Positions 28,239 through 40,239 of a DNA stretch of 64,000 bases are shown here, piece after piece. A program made the position numbers and the translations under genes. This DNA is from CAVVTR01 sp963751245. Its GTDB lineage: Bacteria; Acidobacteriota; Thermoanaerobaculia; Thermoanaerobaculales; Thermoanaerobaculaceae. How positions within the stretch are numbered: the stretch's first letter is position 1; every line of letters starts with the position of its first letter. The stretch covers positions 62,001 to 126,000 of the forward strand of contig CAVVTR010000004.1 in the NCBI GenBank assembly GCA_963751245.1, read 5' to 3'. The notes beneath the pieces were generated by a model. That model had not been told where the DNA came from, made no database searches, and saw nothing but the letters and a program-made list of their open reading frames with translations.

Positions 28239-28613
28239 GTGCACGAGATGGGACTGGCAATGGCGATCTACGACACCTGCCGCGCCGCCGTGGCCGGGGA
28301 GGGTCCCGGCCGGCTGGAGTGGGTGCGCGTGGCGGTCGGAGAGCTGGCGGCGGTGGAGCCCGAGCTGCTCCGCTTCGCCTGGGAGGCGCTGACCGAGGGC
28401 GGCCCGGACGCCGGCAGCGCGCTCGAAGTGGAGTGGCGGCCGGCCCGGCAGCGCTGTCCCCGCTGCGGCGACGTCGCCGAGCGGAGCACGGGCACGTGGC
28501 TGCGGTTGTGCCCGGCCTGCGAGTCGCCGCTCCAGGTGGAGGGGGGCGACGAGCTCGACGTGCTCCGGCTTTCCTTCATGCCCTATGATGCCGAAGGGGG
28601 AAAATCCACGTGA
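28239..28613 (+). CDS. hypA: Hydrogenase nickel-insertion protein HypA
   Basis: HypA delivers nickel to the [NiFe] large subunit with HypB. The 124-residue protein begins with fMet-His-Glu from a GTG codon, giving the essential nickel-binding His2, and has the zinc site as CPRCGD and CPACES. The start is fixed by that motif and by GGAAAGGA 9 bases upstream. Its stop overlaps hypB. Confidence 0.93.
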   Translation: MHEMGLAMAIYDTCRAAVAGEGPGRLEWVRVAVGELAAVEPELLRFAWEALTEGGPDAGSALEVEWRPARQRCPRCGDVAERSTGTWLRLCPACESPLQVEGGDELDVLRLSFMPYDAEGGKST

Positions 28614-29278
28614 CCGAGCTCGACGTCAAGCAGCGCATCCTGGCGGCCAACGAGCAGGCCGCCGCCGGCATCCGCGGCGGCTTCGCGGCGAGCGGCACCC
28701 TGGTCGTGAACCTCATCTCCTCGCCCGGGTCGGGCAAGACGACGCTGCTCGAGAAGACCATCGCGTCGCTGTCGGGACGCCTCAGGCTGGCCGCCCTGGA
28801 GGGCGACATCGCCACCGAGCGCGACGCCGACCGGCTGCGCCGGATGGGCATCCCGGCCCGGCAGATCCTCACCGGCGGCGCCTGCCACCTGGACGCGCGG
28901 CAGATCCGCGGCGCCCTCGACGAGGCCGCCTTCGACCGCCCCGACATCCTCCTCATCGAGAACGTCGGCAACCTCATCTGTCCCACCTCCTACGACCTCG
29001 GCGAAGACTTCAAGGTGGCGCTGCTGTCGGTGGCGGAGGGGGACGACAAGCCGTTCAAGTACCCGGCCATCTTCTCCCGGGCGGCGGTCACCGTGATCAC
29101 CAAGGCCGACATCCTCCCCTACGTCACCTTCGACCTCGACGAGGTGCGCTCCCAGGTGGCCTCCCTCAACCCCTCGGGCGAGCTCCTCGTCACCTCCTCG
29201 CGGACCGGCGAGGGTATCGACGCGTGGTGCACGCTGCTCCTCGACCGGCTGGCCGCCAAGCGGGCGTCGGTGGGGTGA
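28610..29278 (+). CDS. hypB: Hydrogenase nickel-incorporation GTPase HypB
   Basis: The 222-residue GTPase drives nickel transfer from HypA. It shows the P-loop SSPGSGKTT, the metal site region GGACHLD, ENVGNLICP and the TKAD specificity motif. It lacks the N-terminal CxxCGC motif and His-rich stretch found in some HypB proteins, so it probably does not store nickel. GTG 28610 overlaps the hypA stop. Confidence 0.94.
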   Translation: MTELDVKQRILAANEQAAAGIRGGFAASGTLVVNLISSPGSGKTTLLEKTIASLSGRLRLAALEGDIATERDADRLRRMGIPARQILTGGACHLDARQIRGALDEAAFDRPDILLIENVGNLICPTSYDLGEDFKVALLSVAEGDDKPFKYPAIFSRAAVTVITKADILPYVTFDLDEVRSQVASLNPSGELLVTSSRTGEGIDAWCTLLLDRLAAKRASVG

Positions 29279-31616
29279 GCGCCGCTCCGGCCCGGACCCG
29301 GCGGCGGCTCGTCTGCCGGGGCACCGTCCAGGGGGTGGGCTTCCGCCCCGCGGTGTACCGCCTCGCCACCGGTCTGGGGCTCGCCGGCTGGGTCCGCAAC
29401 GATCCCTCCGGCGCGACCATCGAGGTGGAGGGACCGGAGAGCGGCGTGGGCGCCTTCGTGGACCGGCTCCCCGCCTCCCTGCCCCCCCTGGCGCGCCTCG
29501 AGGCCCTCGCCGTCACCGTTTGCGACCCCGCCGGCGGCGAGCGCTTCGAGGTGGTCGCCTCCGAGCCGGGCGAACGCCGGGACGCCCTGGTCCCCGCCGA
29601 CACCGCCCCCTGCGAGGCCTGCCGCGCCGAGATGGAGGACCCCGCCGACCGGCGGTTCCGCTACCCCTTCACGACCTGCACCGACTGCGGGCCGCGCTTC
29701 TCCCTGGTCCGCTCGCTCCCCTACGACCGGGAGCGCACCTCGATGGCGGTCTTCCCGCTGTGCCCCGACTGCCGGCGCGAGTACACGGACCCCGCCGACC
29801 GGCGCTTCCACGCCGAGCCGGTGTGCTGCCCGGCGTGCGGCCCGCGCCTCGAGCTCCGCGAGGCCGGGCGGCGCCTGGCCGAGGGCCCCGAGGCGCTGGC
29901 GGCGTGCCGCGACGCCCTCACCTCCGGCAGGATCGTCGCCGTCAAGGGTCTCGGCGGCTTCCAGCTCGCCTGCCGCGCCGACGACGGCGCCGCGGTGTCG
30001 AGGCTGCGCGACCGGAAGCACCGGCCCACCAAGCCGTTCGCCCTCATGGTCCGCGACCTCGCGGCGGCCCGGCGCACCATCGTCCTCGACACATCCGGCG
30101 AGGGCCTCCTCGTCTCTCCGGCCGCGCCGGTGGTGCTTGCGCCGCGCCGGCCCGACATTCCCCTGGACGAGGGCGTGGCGCCGGGCATCCACGACCTCGG
30201 AGTGATGCTGCCCACGACGCCGCTCCACGTGGAGCTGTTCCGCGACGCCGCGTACGACACCCTGGTCATGACCTCCGGCAACCGGTCGGAGGAGCCCATC
30301 TGCCGGACCGACGCCGAGGCGGAGGAGGGGCTGGCGGACATCGCCGACCTCTTCCTCCTCCACGACCGCGAGGTGGTCCGCCGGGTGGACGACTCGGTGG
30401 TGCGCACCGCGCCGACCGGCGCCTTCCCGGTGCGCCGGGCGCGGGGCTACGTGCCCGGGCCGCTGCCGCTGCCGGTCGCGGCGGCCGAGGCCGTCCTCGC
30501 CCTCGGACCGCACCTGCAGGCCACCGCCTGCCTCGCCCACCGGCGCAGCGCCGTGCTCTCCCAGCACGTGGGCGACCTGGACAGCGAGGGCGCACGGGCG
30601 TTCCTGCACGAGGTCGCCACCGGGCTCGAGGACTTCCTGCAGGCCGAGGCCGCCGTGATCGCGGTGGACGCCCACCCCGACTACCCGAGCACCTGGCTGG
30701 GCGAGGAGCTCGCCCGCTCCCGCGGCGCCCGCCTCGTCCGGGTGCAGCACCACCTCGCCCACGCGGCGGCCGTGCTCGCCGAGCACGGTCTCTTCCCCGA
30801 CGGTGACCAGCGGACCGCTGCACTGGTCCTCGACGGCACCGGCTGGGGCGCCGACGGCACCGCGTGGGGGGGGAGTGGCTCCTCCTCGGCGGCGACCTCC
30901 GCTGGCGCCGCCTCGCCCACCTCGAGGCCGTCCCCCTGGTCGGGGGCGAGCGGGCCGTGCGCGAGCCCTGGCGCGTGGCCGCGGCCGCCCTGGCGGCCGC
31001 CGGCGAGGCCGCGCTGCTGCAGGCCACGCCGCTGGCGGCGCTGGTTCCGCCCGGCAGCCTCGCCGCCGTCGCGGAGCTGGCCGCCGACGGGTCCTGGCCC
31101 CTCGCCACCGGCGCCGGCCGGCTGTTCGAAGCGGCGGGGGCCCTGTGCGGTCTCACCGCCTCGAACCGCTGGGAGGGCGAGGCCGCCGCCCTGCTGGAAT
31201 CCGCCGCCGCGATGGCGGGCGGCCCGGGCGAGGTCTGGGCCGAGGTGAGGGTCGATCCGCGCGGCACGGTGCTCCCGGGGCCCGCGCTGCTGGCCGCCGC
31301 GGCCCGGCGGCTGTACGGCGGCGAGGCGGCGGGCCGGGTGGCCTCGGGGTTCCACGAGACGTTCTGCGCGCTGGCCGCGGCGCTCACCCGGGCGGTGCTA
31401 CCCCCGGGCGTGACCCGCGTGGCGCTGGGCGGCGGGTGCCTGGTGAACCGGCTGCTGCTGTCCGGGCTCACCGGTCGCCTCAGCGCCCTCGGCCTCGAGG
31501 TGGTGCTGCCCCGCGAGGTGCCCCCCGGCGACGGGGGCCTCGCCTACGGGCAGGCGGTGGTGGCGGCGGTGGCCGCGGCGCGGGGCGCTGAACCGCAGTT
31601 CGAAGGAGGTCCGTGA
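29275..31616 (+). CDS. hypF: Carbamoyltransferase HypF (one frameshift)
   Basis: HypF converts carbamoyl phosphate to the thiocarbamate on HypE that becomes the CN ligands. Corrected length is about 780 residues. Domains: acylphosphatase (about 10-95, CRGTVQGVGFRP), zinc-finger pair (CEACRAE, CTDCGPRF, CPDCRREY, CPACGPR), YrdC-like domain (about 205-390) and Kae1-like domain with the metal motif HHLAH. The frame breaks at an eight-G run (30866-30873); adding one G restores it. GTG 29275 overlaps the hypB stop. Confidence 0.92.
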
Positions 31617-31844
31617 TGTGTCTGGCGATTCCCATGGAGCTGGTGGAGCGCACCGAGTACGAGGGCACCGTGGAGCTGCAGGGCGTGCGCCGCACCATCT
31701 CGCTGATGCTGCTCCCCGAGGCCGAGGTCGGGATCCTGGGTCCTCGTCCACGCCGGCTACGCGATCGGCTCGGTGAACCAGCAGGAGGCCGAGGAGACCA
31801 TCGCCCTCCTCGAGGAGTACTCCGACGCCATGGTGGACCTGTGA
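31616..31844 (+). CDS. hypC: Hydrogenase assembly chaperone HypC (one frameshift)
   Basis: HypC carries the Fe(CN)2CO unit with HypD to the large subunit. The corrected 75-residue protein begins MCLAIP, so the essential Cys2 is present, and ends with a typical helical tail (QQEAEETIALLEEY). Frame is lost at the CC of 31735-31736; removing one base restores VHAGYAIGSVN. ATG 31616 overlaps the hypF stop and follows GGAGG; its stop overlaps hypD. Confidence 0.9.
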
Positions 31845-32950
31845 GCGAGCCCGCCCCCCACTTCCGGCGCCGCACCGTCGAGGGTCTGGTCGCCCGGATT
31901 CGCGTGGCGGCGGAGGGGCTGCCGCGCCCGGTGACGTTCATGGAGGTGTGCGGCACCCACACCCACGCCATCGCCGCGGCGGGGCTGCGCCACATGCTGC
32001 CCTCCCAGGTGCGCCTGATCTCCGGGCCCGGCTGCCCGGTGTGCGTGACGCCGGTGGACTACCTGGACCGGGCCGAGGCGGTGGCCGCCCTCCCGGACAC
32101 CGTGGTGGCCACCTTCGGCGACCTGCTCCGGGTGCCTTCCTCGGAGGGCAGCCTGGAGCGGGCCCGCGCCGCGGGGCGCCGCGTGCAGATCGTGTACTCG
32201 CCGCGGGACGCGCTGCGCCTCGCCCGGGAGAACCCCTCCACCCGGGTGGTCTTCCTCGCCGTGGGGTTCGAGACCACCGCGCCCACCATCGCGGCGGCGC
32301 TGGCCGAGGCCGAGGCCGACGGCGTGGCCAACTTCCTGGTCCTGCCCGGCAACAAGGTGATGCCGCCGCCCATGCGCGCGCTCCTGGCGGACGGCGAGGT
32401 GGGCGTGGACGGCTTCCTGCTCCCCGGCCACGTCTCGGTGATCACCGGTTCCGACGCCTTCACCTTCGTGGCCGGCGAGTTCGGCGCCTCCGCCGCGGTG
32501 GTGGGGTTCACCCCCGGCGACGTGCTCCTCGGCGTGCTGCGCCTGGTGGAGGCCGTCCGCGACGGGAAGCCGTCCGTCCTCAACCTCTACGGCCGGGTCG
32601 TGACCCCGGAGGGCAACGCCCCCGCCCGCGGCCTGCTCGACCGGTTCTTCGAGCCCGCCGACGCCGTCTGGCGTGGCCTCGGGACCATCCCCGGCTCGGG
32701 CCTCGCCCTGCGTCCGGAGTGGGCCCACCGGGACGCCTCGCGGCTCGCCGAGCCCGCCCGGCCGCCGAGGGAGCCCGCGGGGTGCCGGTGCGGCGAGGTC
32801 CTCAAGGGCACCATCGAGCCCCCGGCCTGCCCTCTCTTCGGCACCGCCTGCACCCCCGACGAGCCCGTGGGCGCCTGCATGGTCTCCAGCGAAGGCACCT
32901 GCGCGGCGTGGTTCCGCCACGAGCGCTGGAGCAGGGAGACCGCCTCATGA
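31841..32950 (+). CDS. hypD: Hydrogenase Fe-cofactor assembly scaffold HypD
   Basis: The 369-residue [4Fe-4S] scaffold assembles Fe(CN)2CO with HypC. Key motifs are CGTHTHAI (about residue 38), GPGCPVCVTP (about 65) and the C-terminal cluster ligands in GCRCGEVLKG, PPACPLFGTAC and GACMVSSEGTCAAW. GTG 31841 overlaps the hypC stop (GTGA). Confidence 0.95.
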   Translation: MSEPAPHFRRRTVEGLVARIRVAAEGLPRPVTFMEVCGTHTHAIAAAGLRHMLPSQVRLISGPGCPVCVTPVDYLDRAEAVAALPDTVVATFGDLLRVPSSEGSLERARAAGRRVQIVYSPRDALRLARENPSTRVVFLAVGFETTAPTIAAALAEAEADGVANFLVLPGNKVMPPPMRALLADGEVGVDGFLLPGHVSVITGSDAFTFVAGEFGASAAVVGFTPGDVLLGVLRLVEAVRDGKPSVLNLYGRVVTPEGNAPARGLLDRFFEPADAVWRGLGTIPGSGLALRPEWAHRDASRLAEPARPPREPAGCRCGEVLKGTIEPPACPLFGTACTPDEPVGACMVSSEGTCAAWFRHERWSRETAS

Positions 32951-33966
32951 AGCGCGACGACACGATCCTCCTCGCCCACGGCTCCGGCGGCCGCATGACC
33001 CAGGCCCTGGTGCGGGAGCGCTTCCTCCCCGCCCTGGGCAACCCGATCCTGGCGACGCTGTCGGACGCCGCGATCCTGCCGCCGCTGCCCGAGGGGCGGC
33101 CGGCGTTCACCACCGACGCCTTCGTGGTGGACCCCCCGGTGTTCCCCGGCGGCGATCTCGGCTACCTCTCGGTGTGCGGGACGGTGAACGACCTGTCCGT
33201 CGCCGGGGCGCGGCCGCTGTGGCTGTCGTGGGCGCTGATCCTCGAGGAGGGCCTCGACGGCGGGCTCCTGCAGACCTGCGTCGACGGCGCGGCCCGGGCC
33301 GCCGCCGAGGCCGGCGTCACCGTCGTCGCCGGCGACACCAAGGTGGTCCCCGCCGGCAAGGGCGACCGCATCTTCGCCGTCACGGCGGGGATCGGGGTGG
33401 TGCCGCCGGGGCGCGACCTGGGGGATTCCCGCATTGTCCCCGGCGACGTGGTCATCGCCTCCGGGCCCCTGGGCGACCACGGCGCCACCGTGATGGCCTG
33501 CCGCCACGCCCTGCAGGGCGCCCGGCTGCGCTCCGACTGCGCCCCCCTGGCCGGCCTCGCGGCGGCGCTGCTGGACTCCGGCGCCGCCGTCCGCGCCATG
33601 CACGACCCCACCCGCGGCGGGCTCGCCACCACCTGCCACGAGGTCGCCGGCCGCGCCGGCGTGCGCATCGTGCTCGAGGAGGAGCGGGTGCCCGTCCGCC
33701 CCGAGGTCTCGGCGGTGTGCGACCTGCTCGGCCTCGATCCGTTCTACGTGGCGTGCGAGGGCCGCTTCCTCGCCTGGGTCGCCGCCGGCGACGCGGACCA
33801 CGCGCTGGCCGCCCTCCGCGCCCACCCGCAGGGGCGCGAGGCCGCCGTCGTCGGTACCGTGGAGGCCGCCCGCGAGGGCGCGCCCCCCGTGGTCGTGCGC
33901 ACCACCGTGGGCAGCCTGCGCCCGCTGGACCTCCTGTCCGGCACCGACCTCCCGCGCATCTGCTGA
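32947..33966 (+). CDS. hypE: Hydrogenase maturation protein HypE
   Basis: HypE dehydrates the thiocarbamate on its C-terminal Cys to thiocyanate, the CN donor. The 339-residue PurM-like protein has HGSGGRM near the N-terminus, DAFVVDP, GDTKVVP, HDPTRGG and ends in PRIC with the required C-terminal Cys. ATG 32947 overlaps the hypD stop. It closes the hypABFCDE operon. Confidence 0.95.
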   Translation: MKRDDTILLAHGSGGRMTQALVRERFLPALGNPILATLSDAAILPPLPEGRPAFTTDAFVVDPPVFPGGDLGYLSVCGTVNDLSVAGARPLWLSWALILEEGLDGGLLQTCVDGAARAAAEAGVTVVAGDTKVVPAGKGDRIFAVTAGIGVVPPGRDLGDSRIVPGDVVIASGPLGDHGATVMACRHALQGARLRSDCAPLAGLAAALLDSGAAVRAMHDPTRGGLATTCHEVAGRAGVRIVLEEERVPVRPEVSAVCDLLGLDPFYVACEGRFLAWVAAGDADHALAALRAHPQGREAAVVGTVEAAREGAPPVVVRTTVGSLRPLDLLSGTDLPRIC

Positions 33967-34057
33967 CACCCGGCGGGAGGGGGCGGCCGGAGCGGCTCTA
34001 CGGCCGTCCCAACAGGACCGTGGTGGCGCCGCTGGCGGGGTCGAGGCGGACGAGGCG

Positions 34058-34159
34058 ATGCCGGGGCGTCCGCGGGTGGTCGTGGAGGGGATGGTCTACC
34101 ACGTCTACAACAGGGCGGCCGTGGGGAGGCGCCGTTTGAGCTCGAGGCTGAACCAGTGA
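34058..34159 (+). pseudogene. Remnant of a REP-associated (Y1) tyrosine transposase
   Basis: The 33-codon frame reads MPGRPRVVVEGMVYHVYNR and then departs into RRRLSSRLNQ. The first 19 residues match the N-terminus of Y1-type transposases (PRVVxEGxVYHVxNR). The rest of the enzyme, including the HUH and catalytic Tyr, is missing, so this looks like an internally deleted relic. It lies in the 269-base gap between hypE and the coiled-coil gene; I see nothing else there. Confidence 0.6.
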
Positions 34160-34235
34160 TCGCCACGGCACGTTCGACCGCAGCGCTGGGAGGTGGTCCA
34201 GGCGCGCCGAACGGCCTCGGCTTCTGAGAGACGAG

Positions 34236-34466
34236 CTACTCGGGGAGGGAGGCCAGCGACGAGAGGAGCTTCTCGAGGCGCTCGCGCAACGCGCCGCGCT
34301 CCTGCTCCAGCTCGGCCACACGATCCTCGAGCTCGTGGGAGGCCTCGCCCGACGCGTCGCGCAGCTGGCGGTTCTCGGTCTCCAGCTCCTCCGCGCGGGC
34401 CTTGAGCTCCCGGTAGCCGGTGATCAGGCGCTCGATGCGCTCCTCGAGGGCGGTGACGACGTCCAT
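34236..34466 (-). CDS. Small coiled-coil protein downstream of pheT (ZapB-like)
   Basis: The 76-residue protein is almost entirely a predicted coiled coil (heptads LEERIERL, LKARAEELETENRQL, ELEQERGALRERLEKL). The size resembles cell-division factor ZapB, but no sequence signature proves it. ATG 34466 follows AGGAG and lies 9 bases after the pheT stop. In many bacteria small coiled-coil and zapA genes follow pheT. Confidence 0.7.
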   Translation of the reverse strand: MDVVTALEERIERLITGYRELKARAEELETENRQLRDASGEASHELEDRVAELEQERGALRERLEKLLSSLASLPE

Positions 34467-34475
34467 GGCGTGCTC

Positions 34476-36511
<2,036 letters not shown>

Positions 36512-36515
<4 letters not shown>

Positions 36516-37546
36516 GACGGCACCCCCGTTCCGAACTGGCGCAGCAGCCGCTCGTCCCCGGAGAACAGGAGGCGCAGGTCGGGCAGGCCGTACTTGAGCA
36601 GCGCGACGCGGTCGAGGCCGAGGCCGAAGGCGAACCCCGTGTAACGGTCGGGGTCGATGCCGCAGGCGGTGAACACCCGGGGGTCCACCATGCCGGCGCC
36701 GCAGATCTCCACCCACCCCGAGCCCGAGCACAGGGAGCACCCCGAGCCACGGCACAGGAAGCAGGTGACGTCGACCTCGGCGGAGGGCTCGGTGAAAGGG
36801 AAGTAGCTGGGGCGCAGGCGCACCGCCAGGGAGGGATCGAAGAGGCGGTGCGCGAACGCCTCGAGGGTCGCCTTGAGGTGGGCGAAGGTGACGCCCTCGT
36901 CGACGACGAGCCCCTCGATCTGGTGGAACATGGGCGAGTGGCGCAGGTCCGAGTCCCGCCGGAACACCCGCCCCGGAATGACGATGCGGATCGGCGGCTC
37001 CATGGTCTCCATGCTGCGCACCTGCACCGGCGAGGTGTGGGTGCGCAGCACCAGGCCGCCGGGCAGGTAGAAGGTGTCCTGGGTGTCGCGGGCGGGGTGG
37101 TCGGGCGGGATGTTGAGCGCCTCGAAGTTGTGGCGGTCGTCCTCAACCTCGGGGCCGTCGGCCACCGAGTACCCCATGCGCAGGAAGATCTCCTCGATCT
37201 CCCGGCGCACCAGGGTGACGGGGTGGAGCGATCCGGTGACCGGGCGGCGACCGGGCAGCGTGACGTCCACGGCGCTCGCAGCGCCGCGGACGCCCCGCTC
37301 GGCGGCGGCCCGGGCCTCCTCGAGACGCTCGGTGACGAGCCGCTTGAGCTCGTTGAGCGCCTTGCCGAACGCCGGCTTGTCCTCGCGGGGGAGCGCCTTC
37401 AGCGCCTCCTCGAGGTCGCGCAGCACCCCGGAGCGGCGCCCCGCGAACCGGACGCGCACGGCTTCCAGGTCGTCGAGGCGCCCCTTGGCCGACTCCAGCG
37501 CCTCCACGAACTCGTCGCGGACGCGATCCAGGTCACCGAGGGTCAT
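36512..37546 (-). CDS. pheS: Phenylalanyl-tRNA synthetase alpha subunit
   Basis: The 344-residue catalytic subunit has an N-terminal coiled coil, class II motif 2 (FRRDSDLRHSPMFHQIEG) and motif 3 (FAFGLGLDRVALLKYG). A Cys-rich insert (CFLCRGSGCSLCSGSGW) is the CxxC...CxxC form seen in many bacterial PheS proteins. ATG 37546 overlaps the rplT stop (TGATG). Confidence 0.96.
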
Positions 37547-37917
37547 CACGCCGCGGCCGTCTTGGACGTCAGGCCCTTCTTGGCGACCTTCACGACCTCG
37601 GCGAACCCCTCGGCGTCGCGCGCCGCGATGTCCGCGAGCATCTTGCGATCGATCCCCGTCCCCGCCGCCTTCAGCCCGGCGATGAGCTGGGAGTACGACA
37701 TCTCGTGCCGGCGGGCCGCCGCGTTGATGCGGATGATCCACAGCCGCCGCATCTCGCGCTTGCGCGCCCTGCGGTCGCGGTAGGCGAACTTCAGCGCCCG
37801 GTCGACGGCCAGCTTGGCCATGCGGTAGGCGTTGTGTCCGGTGAGGAAGTAGCCCTTGGCGAGCTTGAGCACCTTCTTGCGGCGCTGAACCCTGTTGTGT
37901 CCACGCTTGACGCGCAT
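37546..37917 (-). CDS. rplT: 50S ribosomal protein L20
   Basis: The 123-residue L20 has the basic N-terminus MRVKRGHNRVQRRKKVLK and the globular region WIIRINAAARRH. It follows rpmI by 9 bases. In many bacteria L20 represses its own operon by binding the leader; no such leader fold was identified here. Confidence 0.97.
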   Translation of the reverse strand: MRVKRGHNRVQRRKKVLKLAKGYFLTGHNAYRMAKLAVDRALKFAYRDRRARKREMRRLWIIRINAAARRHEMSYSQLIAGLKAAGTGIDRKMLADIAARDAEGFAEVVKVAKKGLTSKTAAA

Positions 37918-37926
37918 GCTGGCCTC

Positions 37927-38127
37927 CTACTTCGCGTACGGGAGCATGCGCTCCACGCCCTTCATATCGGCCTGGGAGATGAGCCCGACCTGGCGCAGGT
38001 GACGCTTCCGCTTCGGCGTCTTCTTGGAGAGGATGTGGCTGTGGTACGCGTGGCCGCGCTTGATCTTACCGCTGGCCGTGCGCTTGAACCGCTTGGCGGC
38101 GGCCCGCAACGTCTTGAGCTTAGGCAT
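37927..38127 (-). CDS. rpmI: 50S ribosomal protein L35
   Basis: The 66-residue protein has the L35 features MPKLKTLRAAAKRFK, GHAYHSHI and KTPKRKRHLR. ATG 38127 follows AGGAGGG. The 96 bases between it and thrS contain no gene; infC, which normally sits here, is missing. Confidence 0.97.
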   Translation of the reverse strand: MPKLKTLRAAAKRFKRTASGKIKRGHAYHSHILSKKTPKRKRHLRQVGLISQADMKGVERMLPYAK

Positions 38128-38223
38128 CGGACCCTCCTGGGTACGTGGTTCTCGTCTGTCGGCAGCGGGGACGCGCGCCCCGCGCCGCGGTGAGCGTGGT
38201 GGTGAAGAAAAGGGCCGGAGACA

Positions 38224-40167
38224 TCAGTGCGCCTCCGGCCAGGACTGCAGGGAGCGGGTGGCCGCCGCCGTCGTCAGCACCGCGGCGATGCGGTCCACGG
38301 GGTGGGCACCGAGGTCGCCGGTGTGGCGCACGCGAACGCTGGCGGAGCCCGCCTCGGCCTCCCGCGCGCCGACGACGAGCAGCACCGGGACCTTCGCCAG
38401 CTCGCCGTCGCGGATCTTGGCGCCGAGCTTCTCGTTGCGCTCGTCGACCTCGACACGCAGCCCCGCGGCGTGGAGCCTCTCGCGGACGGCGCGCGCGGCG
38501 TCGAGGAACTTGTCCGACACCGGCAGGACCCTGGCCTGCTCCGGAGCCAGCCAGAGCGGCAGGTCACCGGCGAAGTGCTCGAGCATGACGCCGAAGAAGC
38601 GCTCGATGGAGCCCAGCACGGCGCGGTGGATCATCACCGGGCGCTGCTCGGTGCCGTCCTCCGCGGCGTAGGTCAGGTCGAAGCGGATGGGGAGGTTGAA
38701 GTCGAGCTGGATGGTGCCGAGCTGCCACTCCCTCCCGATGGCGTCGTGGACCACGAAGTCGATCTTGGGGCCGTAGAACGCACCCTCGCCGGGGTTGAGC
38801 GTGTAGGCCACGCCGAGGTCGGCCAGGCAGGCCTCGAGCTGGCTCTCGGCGCTGGCCCACAGGGAGTCGTCGCCGATGGCCTTGGCGGGCTTCGTGGACA
38901 GATAGATCTCCGGACGCTCGAAAGCGAAGGTGTCGTAGACCCGGAACATGAGGTCGAACAGGGCGACGATCTCGCTGCCGATCTGCTCGGGCATGCAGTA
39001 GATGTGGGCGTCGTCCTGGGAGAAGGAGCGCACCCGCGTGAGCCCCTGCACGACCCCCGAGCGCTCGTAGCGGTGGAGCCGCCCGAAGTCGGCCAGGCGC
39101 ACCGGCAGCTCCCGGTACGAGTGCGAGCGGGTGCCGTAGATCAGGCAATGGGAGGGGCAGTTCATGGGCTTGAGCGAGAACTCGCGCTCGTCCACGTCGG
39201 TAAAGAACATGTTCTCCCGGTACGCCTCGTAGTGCCCCGAGCGCTTCCACAGCTCCACGTCGAACAGCTGCGGGGTGACCACTTCCTGATAGCCGTAGTC
39301 GCGGTACAGGGAGCGCATGAAGTCGATGAGCTGGTTGTAGACCACCGCGCCCTTCGGGTGGAAGAACGGCGAGGCCGGCGCCAGGGGCGAGAAGGAGAAC
39401 AGGTCGAGGTCCCTGCCGAGCCTGCGGTGGTCCCGCCGCTTCGCCTCCTCGATGCGGGCGAAGTAGGCCTCCAGCTCCGCCCGGGAGGCGAAGGCGGTGC
39501 CGTAGATGCGCTGCAGCATCTCGTTGCGCTCGTCGCCCTTGAAGTACGCCCCCGAGGTCTCGAGCAGCGTGAACGCGCCGATCTGGTCGGTGCGCTGCAC
39601 GTGGGGGCCCCGGCACAGGTCGACGAAGTCGCCGTGGCGGAACACCGTGATGGGCTCGCCCTCGGGGATGTCCTCGAGGCGGATCAGCTTGATCTCCTCG
39701 CCGCGGTCGCGGAACAGCGCGGCGGCCTCCTGCCGGCTCACCAGCTCCCGGGTGAACGGCTTCCCCTCGGCGACGATCTTCTCCATCTCCTGCTCGATGC
39801 GCTCGAGGTCCTCCGGAGTGAACGCCCGGTCGATGCGAAAGTCGTACTGGAACTTCTCCGAGTGGTCCTGGCGCCCGGCGTCGATGATGGTGCCCGGGTA
39901 CAGCCGCTCCACGGCGTCGGCGAGGACGTGCTCCGCGGAGTGGCGGATGACGTCTCCGGCCTCGGGGTCCCTGGGCGTCAGGATGCGGAACCGCCCCGAG
40001 TGCGGCACCGGCGCGCGGAGATCCACGATCGTGCCGTCGAGCTCGCCGGCGACGGCGGCGCGGGCGAGGCGATCCCCGATGGAGCACGCCACGTCCAGCG
40101 GCGTCACCCCGGGCGGAAACGCCCTGCTGGTGCCGTCCGGGAGGGTCAGGATGATCTCGTCGCCCAT
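38224..40167 (-). CDS. thrS: Threonyl-tRNA synthetase
   Basis: The 647-residue enzyme has the N-terminal TGS domain (residues 1-65), the editing/SAD domain with HSAEHVLADAV, the class II core (LKPMNCPSHCLIY with the zinc Cys, RSFSQDDAHIYC) and the anticodon domain. ATG 40167 is preceded by GAGGCG. The leader contains a perfect 8-bp hairpin (40210-40234) about 45 bases before the ATG, a possible site for feedback control. Confidence 0.96.
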   Translation of the reverse strand: MGDEIILTLPDGTSRAFPPGVTPLDVACSIGDRLARAAVAGELDGTIVDLRAPVPHSGRFRILTPRDPEAGDVIRHSAEHVLADAVERLYPGTIIDAGRQDHSEKFQYDFRIDRAFTPEDLERIEQEMEKIVAEGKPFTRELVSRQEAAALFRDRGEEIKLIRLEDIPEGEPITVFRHGDFVDLCRGPHVQRTDQIGAFTLLETSGAYFKGDERNEMLQRIYGTAFASRAELEAYFARIEEAKRRDHRRLGRDLDLFSFSPLAPASPFFHPKGAVVYNQLIDFMRSLYRDYGYQEVVTPQLFDVELWKRSGHYEAYRENMFFTDVDEREFSLKPMNCPSHCLIYGTRSHSYRELPVRLADFGRLHRYERSGVVQGLTRVRSFSQDDAHIYCMPEQIGSEIVALFDLMFRVYDTFAFERPEIYLSTKPAKAIGDDSLWASAESQLEACLADLGVAYTLNPGEGAFYGPKIDFVVHDAIGREWQLGTIQLDFNLPIRFDLTYAAEDGTEQRPVMIHRAVLGSIERFFGVMLEHFAGDLPLWLAPEQARVLPVSDKFLDAARAVRERLHAAGLRVEVDERNEKLGAKIRDGELAKVPVLLVVGAREAEAGSASVRVRHTGDLGAHPVDRIAAVLTTAAATRSLQSWPEAH

Positions 40168-40209
40168 GGTGCCATCGCCTCGCTTCGCGGCCGCCCCGGC
40201 CGCTTCCTC

Positions 40210-40234
40210 CGTCCGCCCGCGCTGCCGGCGGACG
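40210..40234 (-). promoter_or_regulatory. Hairpin in the thrS leader
   Basis: CGTCCGCC and GGCGGACG pair perfectly across 9 bases, between the tRNA terminator and the thrS ribosome site. ThrRS represses its own translation through leader hairpins in enteric bacteria; whether this one acts likewise is inference. Confidence 0.35.
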
Positions 40235-40239
40235 GCAAC

